Shown one piece after another: positions 1 to 10,249 of a stretch of 64,000 bases of DNA. The stretch is from the NCBI GenBank assembly GCA_947561585.1, contig CANNZV010000512.1, positions 124,001-188,000 on the forward strand, read 5' to 3'. Source of the stretch: Caprella mutica. Lineage: Eukaryota > Arthropoda > Malacostraca > Amphipoda > Caprellidae. The translations under genes and the position numbers were made by a program. The notes under the pieces are model-generated. The model was not told where the DNA came from. It did not search any database and worked only from the letters and a program-made list of their open reading frames with translations. Numbering within the stretch: the stretch's first letter is position 1; every line of letters begins with the position of its first letter.

Positions 1-505
1 TATCTTTCATATATCCCCGATCTGCAAAAGTATTTCTGTTTAATTTCAACATATGACACGCATCTTACATTATGTTGACATTTTTATCTGTGGATGGATG
101 TTTAAAAGAAGTTTTTTAATTATTAACATCAAATGAACACCCTACATTTTTTGCCATAGCTCCATCAAAAGTTATTGCTCGACCTCTACCCCACAACTAT
201 TTATCAATCATAGGCATTGTTGGAGGAGTCCCTTTCGAGATACTCCATCTAAAGAATTTATTAAGAAATATCCTACAGGCAATTTCTAAGACGCATTTAG
301 AGATACAATCATAAAAACTAATGCTTCTTTTGCTATTGGAGCAGAGTCATCAGTTATGCCTGCTCCAAAGTTTACATATCCAGAAAAATGATCCATTGAC
401 CCATTCAACATGTTGTCTAATAGCCATCTCATCCATAACTAAACAACACGGTACTCTTTTGCCAGATTTTCAACATGTCTTTTCAGAGTTTCAATAGCAT
501 CATTG
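1..505 (-). pseudogene. P-element/THAP9-like transposase fragment, duplicate copy
   Basis: This stretch is a near-identical copy of 2707-3211 (offset 2706, a few substitutions and 1-bp indels). On the minus strand it encodes the P-element-type transposase segment described at 2707-4017. Similarity stops sharply at 505: the other copy goes on into coding sequence while this one enters unrelated AT-rich DNA. An extra A near 386 adds a frameshift absent from the other copy. It runs off the left edge of the window, so its real length is unknown. It is a dead truncated copy or one half of a segmental duplication. Confidence 0.75.
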
Positions 506-690
506 GTCAAATCTCAGATATGTCTAATTAGCTTCAAATATTGAATTAATTCCTATGTTCCCGTGTTAATTTTGGCTTGTAATTTTCAAAAAATGAGCCA
601 AATTGGCTTGGCTCAGATTTTTTGTGAAATTTCGTCTCAAAATTGGCTTACAATTTTCCAGATTCTGAAACATAGCAGTTAATAAAGTAT
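506..690. other. AT-rich stretch without recognised feature
   Basis: No coding potential or repeat was recognised between the P-element fragment and the MITE at 691. Confidence 0.5.
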
Positions 691-869
691 GTAGGGTCAA
701 GCAGGTAAATTGCGGTACACTAACAAACTGCGGCCTCTAACAACAGAAACATCATAGCTACAAAACACACGTTAAAAACTTAAATGTATAAATTATAGCA
801 TGCACTGAACTTCTTTGAGACGGCCTCAATTAAATATTAAAGGGCCGCAATTTACCTATGTGACCCTAC
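691..869. mobile_element. MITE, TAGGGTCAAGCAGGTAAATTG family, copy 1
   Basis: A 179-bp element with terminal inverted repeats: the left end reads GTAGGGTCAAGCAGGTAAAT and the right end is its imperfect complement, ending GTGACCCTAC. The interior has no coding capacity. A second, longer member lies at 23050-23297 and shares the ends and the interior phrase around AACAGAAACATCATAGCT. Target duplications are not clear, so the superfamily is not assigned. Confidence 0.7.
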
Positions 870-1555
870 AAAGTACTAACTTGCCAGTTTGTGACAGTTA
901 TTTTGAGCCCTTCAATTACAAATGGCGAGATATATCTAATTTTATTCTATGCTACCAGTCTTCAGAAACTGATAGTGAATTCGTAGAGATCTCTTATTCT
1001 GTTCGTATATAGGGATTGATTCAAAAGTGCTCGTAGCAAACACCTATGAAATAATCCCTACATTTACATTAATTTTACACTGAACACAATAAGAGATCTC
1101 TTCAAACACTAAACCAATTTCTGCAGTTTGGCATTCCCACAATTTTAATGGTGATTTAATGTCTGCTATATTGAGACCTTTTATTGCAAATAACGAGAAA
1201 TACCAGATTATCTCTTATGCCATAATGTTATTTAAAAGAGAAGTTATGACAAAAATAAATTTATTATATTTGAATATAAAAAATGAATTTCTATGAACAC
1301 TTCATCAGTTTCAGACTTTAAAAATACTGTAAAAATGGCAATTTGTGACCTACACCCATAGTCCGACAGCTCCGTCTTTCTGTGTTATTTTTATTTTTTG
1401 ATTAAAATAAAGAATATGATTAAATAGGTATACTAAATTAATAAGTAATCTAAATAATGAATTAATTTTTCATTTTTTAAATTTTCATATTACTCTTTTA
1501 TTTTACTTTATTTTTAATAGTAATTTATGATGCAATCCATCACTTTATTTCATCA
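870..1555. other. AT-rich non-coding stretch
   Basis: Only short random open frames. No gene, RNA or structured repeat was recognised. Confidence 0.5.
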
Positions 1556-1665
1556 TTTTGTTGTATCCGCTAGTTTGTTGTAATGCACACTTCATGATTG
1601 TTTAAAAACCTGGCAGGGGGGTTCGGGGGTGGCACGCCCCCCTTTAAACATATATTTTAGTTAAA
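1556..1665 (+). mobile_element. Fragment of the G-tract MITE family
   Basis: This carries the internal part of the family seen complete at 4777-5051 and 39890-40154: a TTGTATCCGCTAG-like phrase, a CACTTCATGATTG phrase, then a G-run/C-run hairpin (GGGGGGTTCGGGGGTGGC, then ACGCCCCCC). The terminal repeats are missing. Confidence 0.6.
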
Positions 1666-2065
1666 TCAGTAATAAACTACAAAAGTATCGGACTAATAAA
1701 TAGTAACCTTCAGAAACGATCTATGCATTCGGTAGCATACGTCACACCAAACAATAACAAACGTACGGTAGCACATCCACATAGGGATAATCTCTAGTCT
1801 TACGTGTGAAGTAGTTAGAAATATAAATATCCTCTGTGATTAAGGATCAGAGAACTAATTAGTATTAACTAGGTATACCAAGCCAAAGTAAACTGCAACT
1901 TTAAACATAGGTAGGTACTATTTCGTCATTGATGACACCACAGTATAAAGATTAGGGGAGTAGACCAATCTCATATGGGAGACATCTTTTTTAAACTGGC
2001 CAATAGCGTTGCAGAAGAGAATTAATTTACAACTTTATGAAAGTTTAATTTAATAAGATAATTAC

Positions 2066-2183
2066 TAGGGTTGTGACAATATGCGTTTTACATCATATAC
2101 CTATCTTAAGAATATCATACGAAAATTTAATAAGTATATATTTTCATGATTTATGATTTCAAACGCATATTGTCACAACCCTA
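2066..2183. mobile_element. Short palindromic MITE with 23-bp TIRs
   Basis: The element begins TAGGGTTGTGACAATATGCG and ends with the exact complement, giving about 23-bp perfect inverted repeats round a 70-bp AT-rich centre. Terminal TA on both sides would fit a TA target site (Tc1/mariner or PIF type). A related half, GACAATATGCGTTTAAAATC, occurs at about 48096, just outside a hAT element. Confidence 0.7.
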
Positions 2184-2504
2184 AAAAACTAAGTTTAAGA
2201 GAAACCTCGACTTGATTTTACATGGAGCCAAAATATTTGTGAATTGCTATCTTGATTCTTGAGAAATCGTCTCCACAGACATAGCAATAAATAGATCGTC
2301 TCTAACATAGCCATATTAGAGAGTTACTGATTACAATAAATTTCTATGCAATCTTTGTAATCATGTTTCCTAAATTTTTTAAAAATAATTAGAACTATTT
2401 TATTCTGCATTCTTACTATCTTTAAACAATTATTATCCTTCCTATCACGCGCGTTTGCCATTGTTATTTGTTTTTATCAAGAACTCCCCTTGGTTTGTCT
2501 ACAT

Positions 2505-2604
2505 CAGGCTGCTAACATAGCCCTTCCGAGCCGTGGCAATCGTGTTAGCTTCTTACAGGCGGCTAACATAGCCATTCCGAGCCGTGACAATCGTGTTATC
2601 TTTC
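2505..2604. repeat. Two-unit 51-bp tandem duplication
   Basis: The unit starting CAGGCTGCTAACATAGCC at 2505 is repeated at 2556 with a few differences. It is more GC-rich than its surroundings. No function is suggested. Confidence 0.7.
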
Positions 2605-2706
2605 AGTGTTGTTTTAGACAAAATTTATTCCCCAATTGCAAACCTGTATTTTCCTGAAGTTCAAATAATTTTTTTATGAAAGAATATTTAATACCATTAC
2701 CATCTC

Positions 2707-4017
2707 TATCTTTCATATATCCCCGATCTGCAAAAGTATTTCTGTTTAATTTCAACATATGACACGCATCTTACATTATGTTGACATTTTTATCAGTGGA
2801 TGGATGTTTAAAAGAAGTTTTTTAATTATTAACATCAAATGAACACCCTACATTTTTTGCCATAGCTCCATCAAAAGTTATTGCTCGACCTCTACCCCAC
2901 AACTATTCATCAATCATAGGCATTGTTGGAGGAGTCCCTTTCGAGATACTCCATCTAAAGAATTTATTAAGAAATATCCTACAGGCAATTTCTAAGACGC
3001 ATTTAGAGATACAATCATAAAAACTAATGCTTCTTTTGCTATTGGAGCAGAGTCATCAGTTATGCCTGCTCCAAAGTTTACATATCCAGAAAATGATCCA
3101 TTGACCCATTCAACATGTTGTCTAATAGCCATCTCATCCATAACTAAACAACACGGTACTCTTTTGCCAGTATTTTCAACATGTCTTTTCAGAGTTTCAA
3201 TAGCATCATTGCAGAAACCTGGATCACCAGCAACACTCTGGTACCACTTGGCTAAAGTCCTTGGATGAGGCAGGCACATGTTGAATGACTTCCTAACATA
3301 TGAATAAGCTTGAGGGGAGTAGAAATGTAAAGTTAATGCAAAAGCTCTTATATCAGGGTTGTACTTTTGATCTACTTTCCCTATTGAATCTTTATGTACT
3401 GCACGTTTGAACCATTCTTTTACACCTGCACTAGTGGAATGGGGTAGAGTACCAACTCCTTTTGAAATTATAAGTTTGGACTCTAATTCTGATATAATTC
3501 CTGAGAGAGAAATTATTTTTTCGAGAGTTTTCTATTTACATGCCTCATTTTCCTAAGTTTCTTTCTAGTATCACTCAAAATTCTTCCATTGGTTGATAAT
3601 TTTCGTTTGAGGGAAACCTTCCTAGGTGTATCCTCTATGGTTTGTGGTAAATTTAAATCAGCGCCATCCTCATCATTAATTGATTTTTCAAAATTATCTA
3701 ATGATTGGAAAAATTCAGGTTTAGGGACAACTTTAAATGTCTGAGTGTGAGAAGTTGGAGGTTTTTCATCTGAGGCTAGGACACTTGCTACTTTATCAGT
3801 TGACATTGAAGGTTCATTAGAAGAAGGGAAAGAGGATACATGTAAAGCATTTTTTGGGAAAGAGCCTTCTCGTAAATAAGTTCTACCTGAAGGATGTCTT
3901 ACTTGATCATCAATATCGAAGTGCTTTGCACAAATGTAGGAGCACGTCATGGGATAGAAATTTTCTCGAGGAACAGCATCAATCCAAATTTTCTTCAGTG
4001 CTTCATTTTTGGGAAAG
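2707..4017 (-). pseudogene. P-element/THAP9-like transposase, broken
   Basis: Read from 4017 down, a TTTTTTTCAG acceptor opens an exon encoding the second half of a THAP zinc-finger DNA-binding domain, with the conserved tryptophan in KIWIDAVP and the C-x4-H pair in CAKHF. A polar linker follows. The next recognisable part matches the P-element transposase catalytic core: FYSPQAYSYVRKSFN, LPHPRTLAKWY and CCLVMDEMAI, then LPVGYFLI and an ITFDGA motif near the low end. The frame is lost in an A-run near 3515 (the downstream frame resumes within a few bases), stops at 2992 and shifts again below about 2900. The 5' THAP exon, with the first zinc ligands, was not found. Family: cut-and-paste P transposons and the domesticated gene THAP9. 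With several breaks it is a dead copy, although an error in the A-run would remove one of them. Confidence 0.8.
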
Positions 4018-4372
4018 CTGAAAAAAAATACTGTAACATCATTGAAGTAAAGACTGAATAATTACCTTCACAGATTGTGGAAGATTATATTTTAGGCTGT
4101 ATTTATTCATTTATCATCTTGATAATTGCATACTCAAAATGTCTTCCAACAAATTGACTGAAATTTGGTGGGAACATTTTGGTTTTTATTGGTAAATTTT
4201 GGGGAGAGAACAGGTAAAGGTCAAATTCATTAATAGCTTGAGACAAATTATTGGATAGTCAAGGTTATATACGCTGGCATACGCTTGACGAGTGAATGCT
4301 ATCTAGGTGAAACAAACATTCAATAGTTATCAATATTATTCAGTTATTTTATCAGACTTGTAACTAGGTAGA

Positions 4373-4556
4373 GTAACTTCCAAATTATCAGTCAGTTCCA
4401 CATCTTTGGTCATAATAATAATTCTTAATAAAAAAAATAAAATAAAAAAATAATAAAAACAATAATAATAATTCTTTCATAGTGAAATAATTATTATTAT
4501 AACATTTTTCCTTATATGACCAAAGATGTGGAACTGACTGGTAATTTAGAACTTCC
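4373..4556. mobile_element. MITE with about 40-bp TIRs
   Basis: Inverted arms enclose an AT-rich centre of A-runs and AAT triplets. The arm core is CAGTTCCACATCTTTGGTCA on the left and its complement on the right. There is no coding capacity. The arms resemble those of the foldback at 43480-43660. Confidence 0.75.
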
Positions 4557-4776
4557 CTTAACTTTTTAGTTATTTTTAATCTAAATTAAAATGAAAATTA
4601 TATTAATATAGAAATACTAATAATAGCAAAGTTATTCTCATAATTATTATGCAGAAAACATTTATGTTTAATAAATATTTCTCTATAATGAAGTAACAAT
4701 TGTTTTCATAACAGTCTGTGATTGTTACAAACAAATTGTTCAGAGATTGCTTGTATAGCATGAGAAAACGGGTGTA

Positions 4777-5051
4777 GGTCATGAGCCCCCCTGTTTTTAA
4801 ATCCTTATTTACCTATATTATTTAATCCTTATTGACACTTTTGTAGTTCATTTCTGAATAGACATAAATTATATGTATATCGGGGGGCGTGCCGCCCCCC
4901 GAACCCCCCTGCCAGGTCATTAAACATTTGTGAAGTGTGCAGTACAACAAACTACATTAGCCACTCTCAGTTATTTCTATCTAAGTAGTTCTTCATTTGT
5001 TTAACTAGGTAAATAAGGATTTAAAAAAACAGGGAGGGGGGACTCGTGACC
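4777..5051. mobile_element. Complete G-tract MITE
   Basis: About 275 bp with inverted ends: GGTCATGAGCCCCCCTGTTT at the left and the complementary run ending GGGGGGACTCGTGACC at the right. Each is followed inward by AATCCTTATTTACCT or its complement. The interior holds a strong hairpin in which a C/G-rich arm (GGGGGGCGTGCC) faces GCCCCCCGAACCCCCC. Relatives lie at 1556, 34976, 39890 and 48236. No protein is encoded. Confidence 0.75.
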
Positions 5052-5150
5052 GGGGGGGGGGGGGGGGCTTATGACCTAGGGGGCTCATGACCGGGGGGGC
5101 TCGTGACCGGGGGGGCTCATGACCGGGGGGGCTCTTGACCGTACCCCGAG
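5051..5150. repeat. Tandem G-run repeat at a MITE end
   Basis: Immediately outside the MITE, the terminal motif (G-run, then CTCATGACC or CTCGTGACC) is repeated about five times. It starts with a 17-base G tract and ends CTTGACCGTACCCC. The spaced G-runs could form G-quadruplexes. It may have grown by slippage or by repeated self-insertion. Confidence 0.7.
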
Positions 5151-6360
5151 AAAACAAGCAAGTGAATTCTATTGTAAGCATATTTCATACCTGCAGAGGT
5201 ACGTGAACAGAGATATGTATTACCAATACATATCTTAATATTTATATTGCAATGATTCCCGTTAGCTACTATACAACGTAGCTACTTCATATTATTTGTT
5301 TTGTTCTATATATCAAAAGTGTAGTGAGATTAAACAATATTCATTTTAGGGAAAAGAAAGCATCACACTTTCAATAAATTATTAGTTGACAAAATATTTT
5401 TAATATAGCAATTGGATATATATATATAAGCATATTATAAATTTGTATTAATTGATATAACTCTCTAATTACAAATAATTTGATTTAAATTGATATTTAT
5501 TAGCCAGGTACTTAGTAAACAGAGACGATCAAACAATTTAGTTGGCGGGAGATTCCCATATGGTACGATTATGGAAGTTCCATGAAGGCAAGTATTTATT
5601 AATTGACTTATGAAATTATTATTCCAAATTTAAACTACTACAAAGTACTTATATGGGAAATAAAGATCAAAATTATGCAGGGTATTTCTAAATTTCTTGG
5701 TACATTTCCAGTCCTCGTAACTACTGGACTATCATTGGTAATAAGATAAAACTTTTATCAATCAAAAACTAAATATGATAATTTTACTGTACCTAATGGT
5801 TTGTTTAAGCCCTCAAATCTCAATACTTTAAAACATTCAATATTGAAATGCACCCAAAACTTCAAGAATATCAAATATAAAAACAAAATAATTATAACTA
5901 CTCTAAATTTTCTGAATTGAAGGCTCTGATGAATACATAAATAGCATTGAATTTTGCACGGGAGCAGCTCAGATTCTTGACATTGCATCAGAAATAGATG
6001 CCCAGGTTCCAGAAGATAGGTCATACCACCCTTTGGTAGTACAAGCAGGGACATTTGACATCCTAAATGTAATTACAGTTAGTTTATTATGCAATGAAAA
6101 TTATTAGTTAGAATTCAATTTGCCTTATGTTGATGTCTCAAAATAACTTCTAAAATAGTCTTTGTTGATAATTTTTAATTCAGATGTGTTTCCAACTTTC
6201 ATCCTTTATATGTTACAGTGTAGTTCAATTTGTCAAAAATAACAATTTAATTACTCTATCATGTTTCATTATGGCCTAGTATTATCTTTCCTTAAATTTT
6301 GATGAACAGTAATAAAATTTTCAACCAGGTTGAGACTTTATATACAATAGTTGCAATGTT
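5151..6360. other. AT-rich stretch without recognised gene
   Basis: Only short open frames without recognisable domains. No repeat structure was noted. Confidence 0.45.
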
Positions 6361-6379
6361 GTAAAACTCATTTATTTTA

Positions 6380-6900
6380 TTGCTGCGACCCGCTAGGAGC
6401 GCAGCCTAAGAACACCCCCTGATTGTTGTTGTTGGGGATTTTGCGAGACTAGTCACTACTCCTCCAATAGTCAACCGATTTGAATGAAACAAACTTCATA
6501 TGATAGCCTGACTTATTCGCTACACTTTCTAGAGAAAAAAAAAATTTACATGTCAAAATTTTATAAAATATAATCGTATGGACTTGTAATTTTTTCCGAT
6601 TTTGTCTCTAAAATTGCTTATTCTTCTTCAATAATTAATCGATTTGGTTGAAACAAGCTTTAATGTGTAGACTGGTGTATTTACTACAATTTCTAGAGAA
6701 TAGAATTTCAAAAAATTAAATTTTAATGATCAAAAATTAGAATTTTGTAAGGACTCAAAATCTTTTCTGATGGTAGCACTAAAATTGCTTCTCCTTCAAT
6801 AATGATTCGATTTACTTGAAACAAGCCTTAATTGGTAGCCTGATGTATTTGCTACAAATTCTATAGAGTAGAATATTGAAAATTTAATTATTAATACTCT
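6380..6900. repeat. Degenerate long-unit tandem repeat
   Basis: Three diverged units recur at about 150-180 bp, each containing a phrase like CGATTTGNTTGAAACAAGC followed by a TATTTGCTACA-like phrase and CTAGAGAA. A fourth unit lies at about 7640-7740. The leading sequence, CCCGCTAGGAGCGCAGCCT, occurs both at 6390 and 7590, so the minisatellite at 7003 is flanked by related DNA. Confidence 0.6.
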
Positions 6901-7002
6901 AAATATTTAATTTTATATGGACTTGTTCATTCTTGTTCCTGGATTAGGAAGTGATTTTTCGTGGTTGAGAAGAGATTAAGGATTGATTAGGAAGTGTGCT
7001 AT

Positions 7003-7440
7003 TCTCTGTATTGGGTGCAACTTTCTCTGGTTTGGGTACAACTTTCTCTGGTTTGGGTACAACTTTCTCTGGTTTGGGTACAACTTTCTCTGGTTTGGGT
7101 ACAACTTTCTCTGGTTTGGGTGCAACTTTCTCTGGTTTGGGTGCAACTTTCTCTGGTTTGGGTGCAGCTTTCTCTGGTTTGGGTGCAACTTTCTCTGGTT
7201 TGGGTGCAACTTTCTCTGGTTTGGGTGCAGCTTTCTCTGGTTTGGGTGGAACTTTCTCTGGTTTGGGTGCAACTTTCTCTGGTTTGGGTGCAACTTTCTC
7301 TGGTTTGGGTGCAAGTTTCTCTGGTTTGGGTGCAAGTTTCTCTGCTGTGGGTGCAACTTTCTCTGGTTTGGGTGTAACTTTCTCTGGTTTGGGTGCAACT
7401 TTCTATGGTTTGGGTGCTGTTCTCAGGATGGGTGCAAGAT
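7003..7440. repeat. 21-bp minisatellite, about 20 units
   Basis: The unit is close to CTCTGGTTTGGGTGCAACTTT. As 21 is a multiple of three, several frames on both strands stay open for more than 120 codons. No start context, splice site or domain supports translation, and neighbouring copies differ at positions that change any encoded residue. The array is internal to a dispersed repeat whose short-array relative lies in opposite orientation at 18245-18510. Confidence 0.9.
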
Positions 7441-7569
7441 GTTATTATAGCTCTTATTTTTATAATTTACTATTGTAAGTTTGCCGCCAAACCTGAGTTG
7501 CCAAACATTCGATTGTTTGTATTATTTTTTGAAGACATGTATATGAATTACCTTATTGGAGCATTAATA

Positions 7570-7760
7570 TTTGTTACTTATTGCTGGTACCCGCTAGGAG
7601 CGCAGCCTGAAAACACCCTCTGATTTTTTTTTTGTGGATTTTGGGAAAATAGTTACTACTCTTTCAATATTGAACAGATTTGATTGAAACAAACTGTATG
7701 TGGTAGTAGCTATGGCTTATTCGCTTTAAATATAAAAAAATATTTACGTATAGATTTGTA
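7570..7760. repeat. Second copy of the CCCGCTAGGAGCGCAGCC repeat
   Basis: This matches the start of the block at 6380, including the GGATTTTG and GATTTGATTGAAACAAAC phrases. The two copies bracket the minisatellite in direct orientation. Confidence 0.6.
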
Positions 7761-7829
7761 ATTTCATTCGATCTGGACACTAAAGTTACTTCTCTTTCCA
7801 TAATTCTATTTTAGTTTAGGGATTAGTGA

Positions 7830-8340
7830 AAATGAGTTGATTCCCTAACGAAATCGATGGAATATTCCAGGAATTAGTGAAAATTAGTTGATCCCCTAAC
7901 GATATCGAGGGAATATTCAAGGAATTAGTGAAAATTATTTGATCCCTAACGATATCGAGGGAATATTCCAGGAATTAGTGAAAAATAAGTTGATCCGTAT
8001 TGATATCGAGGGAATATTACAGGAATTAGTGAATCGATATCGAGGGAATATTCAAGGAATTACTGAAAATTAGTTTATCCTCTAACGATATCGAGGGAAT
8101 ATTCCAGGGATTAGTGAAATTAGTTGAACCCCTAACGATATCGAGGGAATATTCCAAGGATTCGTGACAATTACTTCACCCTCTAACGATATCGAGGAAA
8201 TATTCCAGGAATAAATGAAAATTTGTTGATCCCCTAAGGATATCGAAGGACTATTCAAGGAATTACAAAAATTTAGCTAATTCCCTAACAATATCGAGGG
8301 AATATTTCAGGAGTTTAGTGGAAAATAGTTGATCCCCAAA
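7830..8340. repeat. 51-bp satellite, about nine units
   Basis: Units share a GATATCGAGGGAATATTCCA core and a GGAATTAGTGAAAATTAGTT segment. They diverge by substitutions and small indels. Single degenerate units continue at 8690-8945, where they overlap the apparent C-terminus of the gene at 8940-10200. Confidence 0.85.
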
Positions 8341-8466
8341 AAATTATAAAAGAAAAAAAGAAATAATCTATGAAATATGAAACTATATTTATCGATGATA
8401 TAACCTAAAGATAAACTTGAGTTATCATATTGCATCAAGTTCATAAAAAATCCCACTTCTACTGTG

Positions 8467-8535
8467 TCCAGGATGGTCGAGTGGCTAGCGTCGCAAGCAG
8501 AAGTCAACAAGGTGCTGGTTCGAGACCCGAAACAT
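8467..8535 (+). ncRNA. tRNA-like pol III promoter unit (SINE head or tRNA relic)
   Basis: An A-box-like TGGTCGAGTGG (8474-8484) is followed 32 bases later by a perfect B box, GGTTCGAGACC (8517-8527), at tRNA-like spacing. The acceptor and T stems do not pair well, so it is not a working tRNA gene. It is most likely the head of a tRNA-derived SINE. No clear oligo-A tail or flanking duplication was identified. Confidence 0.55.
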
Positions 8536-8939
8536 CACTTCATTTCTTTCTCCATTTAATTTGTATATAACAATATGTATCATTCAACTAATTCATGTAA
8601 AGCCAATCGTACACGTACAAAGAAAATATTAATTTTGGTATTCTTAATTTATATCCTTCCTCTCTTCTAGATTTGATCCCCTCGATATTGATAGAATATC
8701 TCCTCATTATCTCAATTTTATTCCCTTATATAATTTAGGTATTCCTTGCCCTTCTCTTGTAATCGAGGGAATATTCCAGGGATAATATATTTAAATCCCA
8801 TCATTATTTCCTCGATATCATTTGGGGATATCCTCACATCGCAAAAACGTCAAAATAGGACATCTCCTCGATAACGGTGGGGATATCGAGGAAATAATAG
8901 CAGAGAATTTCCCCGGAATATCCCAGGGATAATTTATTT

Positions 8940-10200
8940 TTACCTGGGTATATACTGATGGTATATATGGGAGTAGACTCATAAGGTCTTTGTATTTTAC
9001 TAGTTTCAGAGGAATCAATTCCTGGTTCAAAGGGGATGGGGAAAAACAGTTTACTGGGATCGATTGATTGAAGTCAATGATTTTGGTATCTTCTACTTGA
9101 CTGCAGCTTTCTTTGTAAGTAACAAAATTCTCTCCACTTACTTGCAACCATTTCAACTTAAGCCACTTGAACCTTTCTCCTATTGTATTTGCACATTTTA
9201 ATGAATAGAATTGTGTCAGTGCAGAGATATCCATGAAATTTCCTCTCATTTGTTCTACATAGAACTTATTTCTTTTCATGATCTCAACATACTGTTCTGG
9301 CGTGCAAATTCCAATACAATTTTTATTCTTAGATTTTTCAATTTTGCCGAAATCAGTGTCATTGGGCAAAACAGAATGACCTGATTCCAAATAAGAGTGC
9401 GTCCATATGATATTAAATTTGTTGCAAATATACTTCATAAAAGTTAGTATATTTTTATTGCGGTTTTGGCCACCGCAGGCATCGCTGAAAGAATGGATTT
9501 CTTTTATGCTAGTTAAATCTTTAGATAGCAAGAACTTATACAGTGATAATGCTCCCCTTCTACTTCGGTCCAAACACACATGGTCGACTTTTTAATTCCT
9601 CTGTCACTTATACCCAAGTTATACAGCCACATCTGTCTTTTTTAAAATGTGACAGATGTGTTCAGATAAGGCAGTGGCTGCGTTTTCTGGATATCGAAAG
9701 TGATGCAAAGTATTTCTAATCATCCTCACTCTTCTCATTTCGCCTGAGGAGGGAGCGAGCTTCCTCTGCTCTTCTGAGGTGCAACATGTGTTCATTGGCA
9801 TCTCCATCCGAATGCTTATATTTGTCACAATGTGAACAAGTATCTTTTTTAGGCACATAAAATCCTACGTTATATTTAGATACCTCTCTGTGGAACAAAA
9901 AGCACGAGATAATTTTAGAAGGATGTTTTTCTTTAAATTAAATAGCTCTAATAATTTTTGAATATTTAGATCTGGAGAAAAATATAATTTTGCACTGTCT
10001 GAATAATGGGAGGAAAATTTAGGGTTAATATTCAAGAAAGTTTGGACGAGGTTAATTAGTTCTTCTGTTATCTTGTTACTGGGGGAATTTCGACCTCTTT
10101 TATCTGGAGAAGAGGTTCCCCTCTGACTTTTCTTGTTCCATTTGTCTCTTTGACGCGCTCCAGTTTATAATTTGATGGTAGACTTGACTGGCAGAAAGAA
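8940..10200 (-). pseudogene. Transposase-like SDxCGGQNRN-family gene, frameshifted
   Basis: Read downwards, the parts in order are: SPDKRGRNSPSNK near 10120; FSSHYSDSAKLYFSPDLN near 10000; a Cys/His segment, VPKKDTCSHCDKYKH, near 9850; HLRRAEEARSLLRR near 9760; and the conserved block HSFSDACGGQNRNKN near 9470 followed by SYLESGHSV. This order matches a family widespread in arthropod and cnidarian genomes. I recall it as the DUF7869 type, believed to be a mobile-element nuclease; function is inferred. The frame changes in an A-run near 9940 and again between 9700 and 9580. The last roughly 35 residues of the open frame (8818-8940) come from the 51-bp satellite, so the natural C-terminus is missing. 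Confidence 0.65.
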
Positions 10201-10249
10201 CCTGTTTCAGAGCCTCCTGTTACCATAAATCTGACAAATGAGGATATAA

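Noticed and set aside
6976..7478. Long open frames on both strands in the 21-bp minisatellite (HPNQRKL and FSGLGTT repeats)
   Set aside because: A unit length divisible by three keeps several frames open at once. There is no splice or start context, and a shorter relative at 18.3 kb does not keep the reading.
8307..8510. 67-codon minus-strand frame across the satellite end and the tRNA-like unit
   Set aside because: It overlaps satellite and pol III box sequence and has no protein-like domain.
8467..8535. Functional tRNA-Leu or tRNA-Ser gene
   Set aside because: The boxes are present, but the acceptor and T stems do not pair and there is no acceptable anticodon arm.
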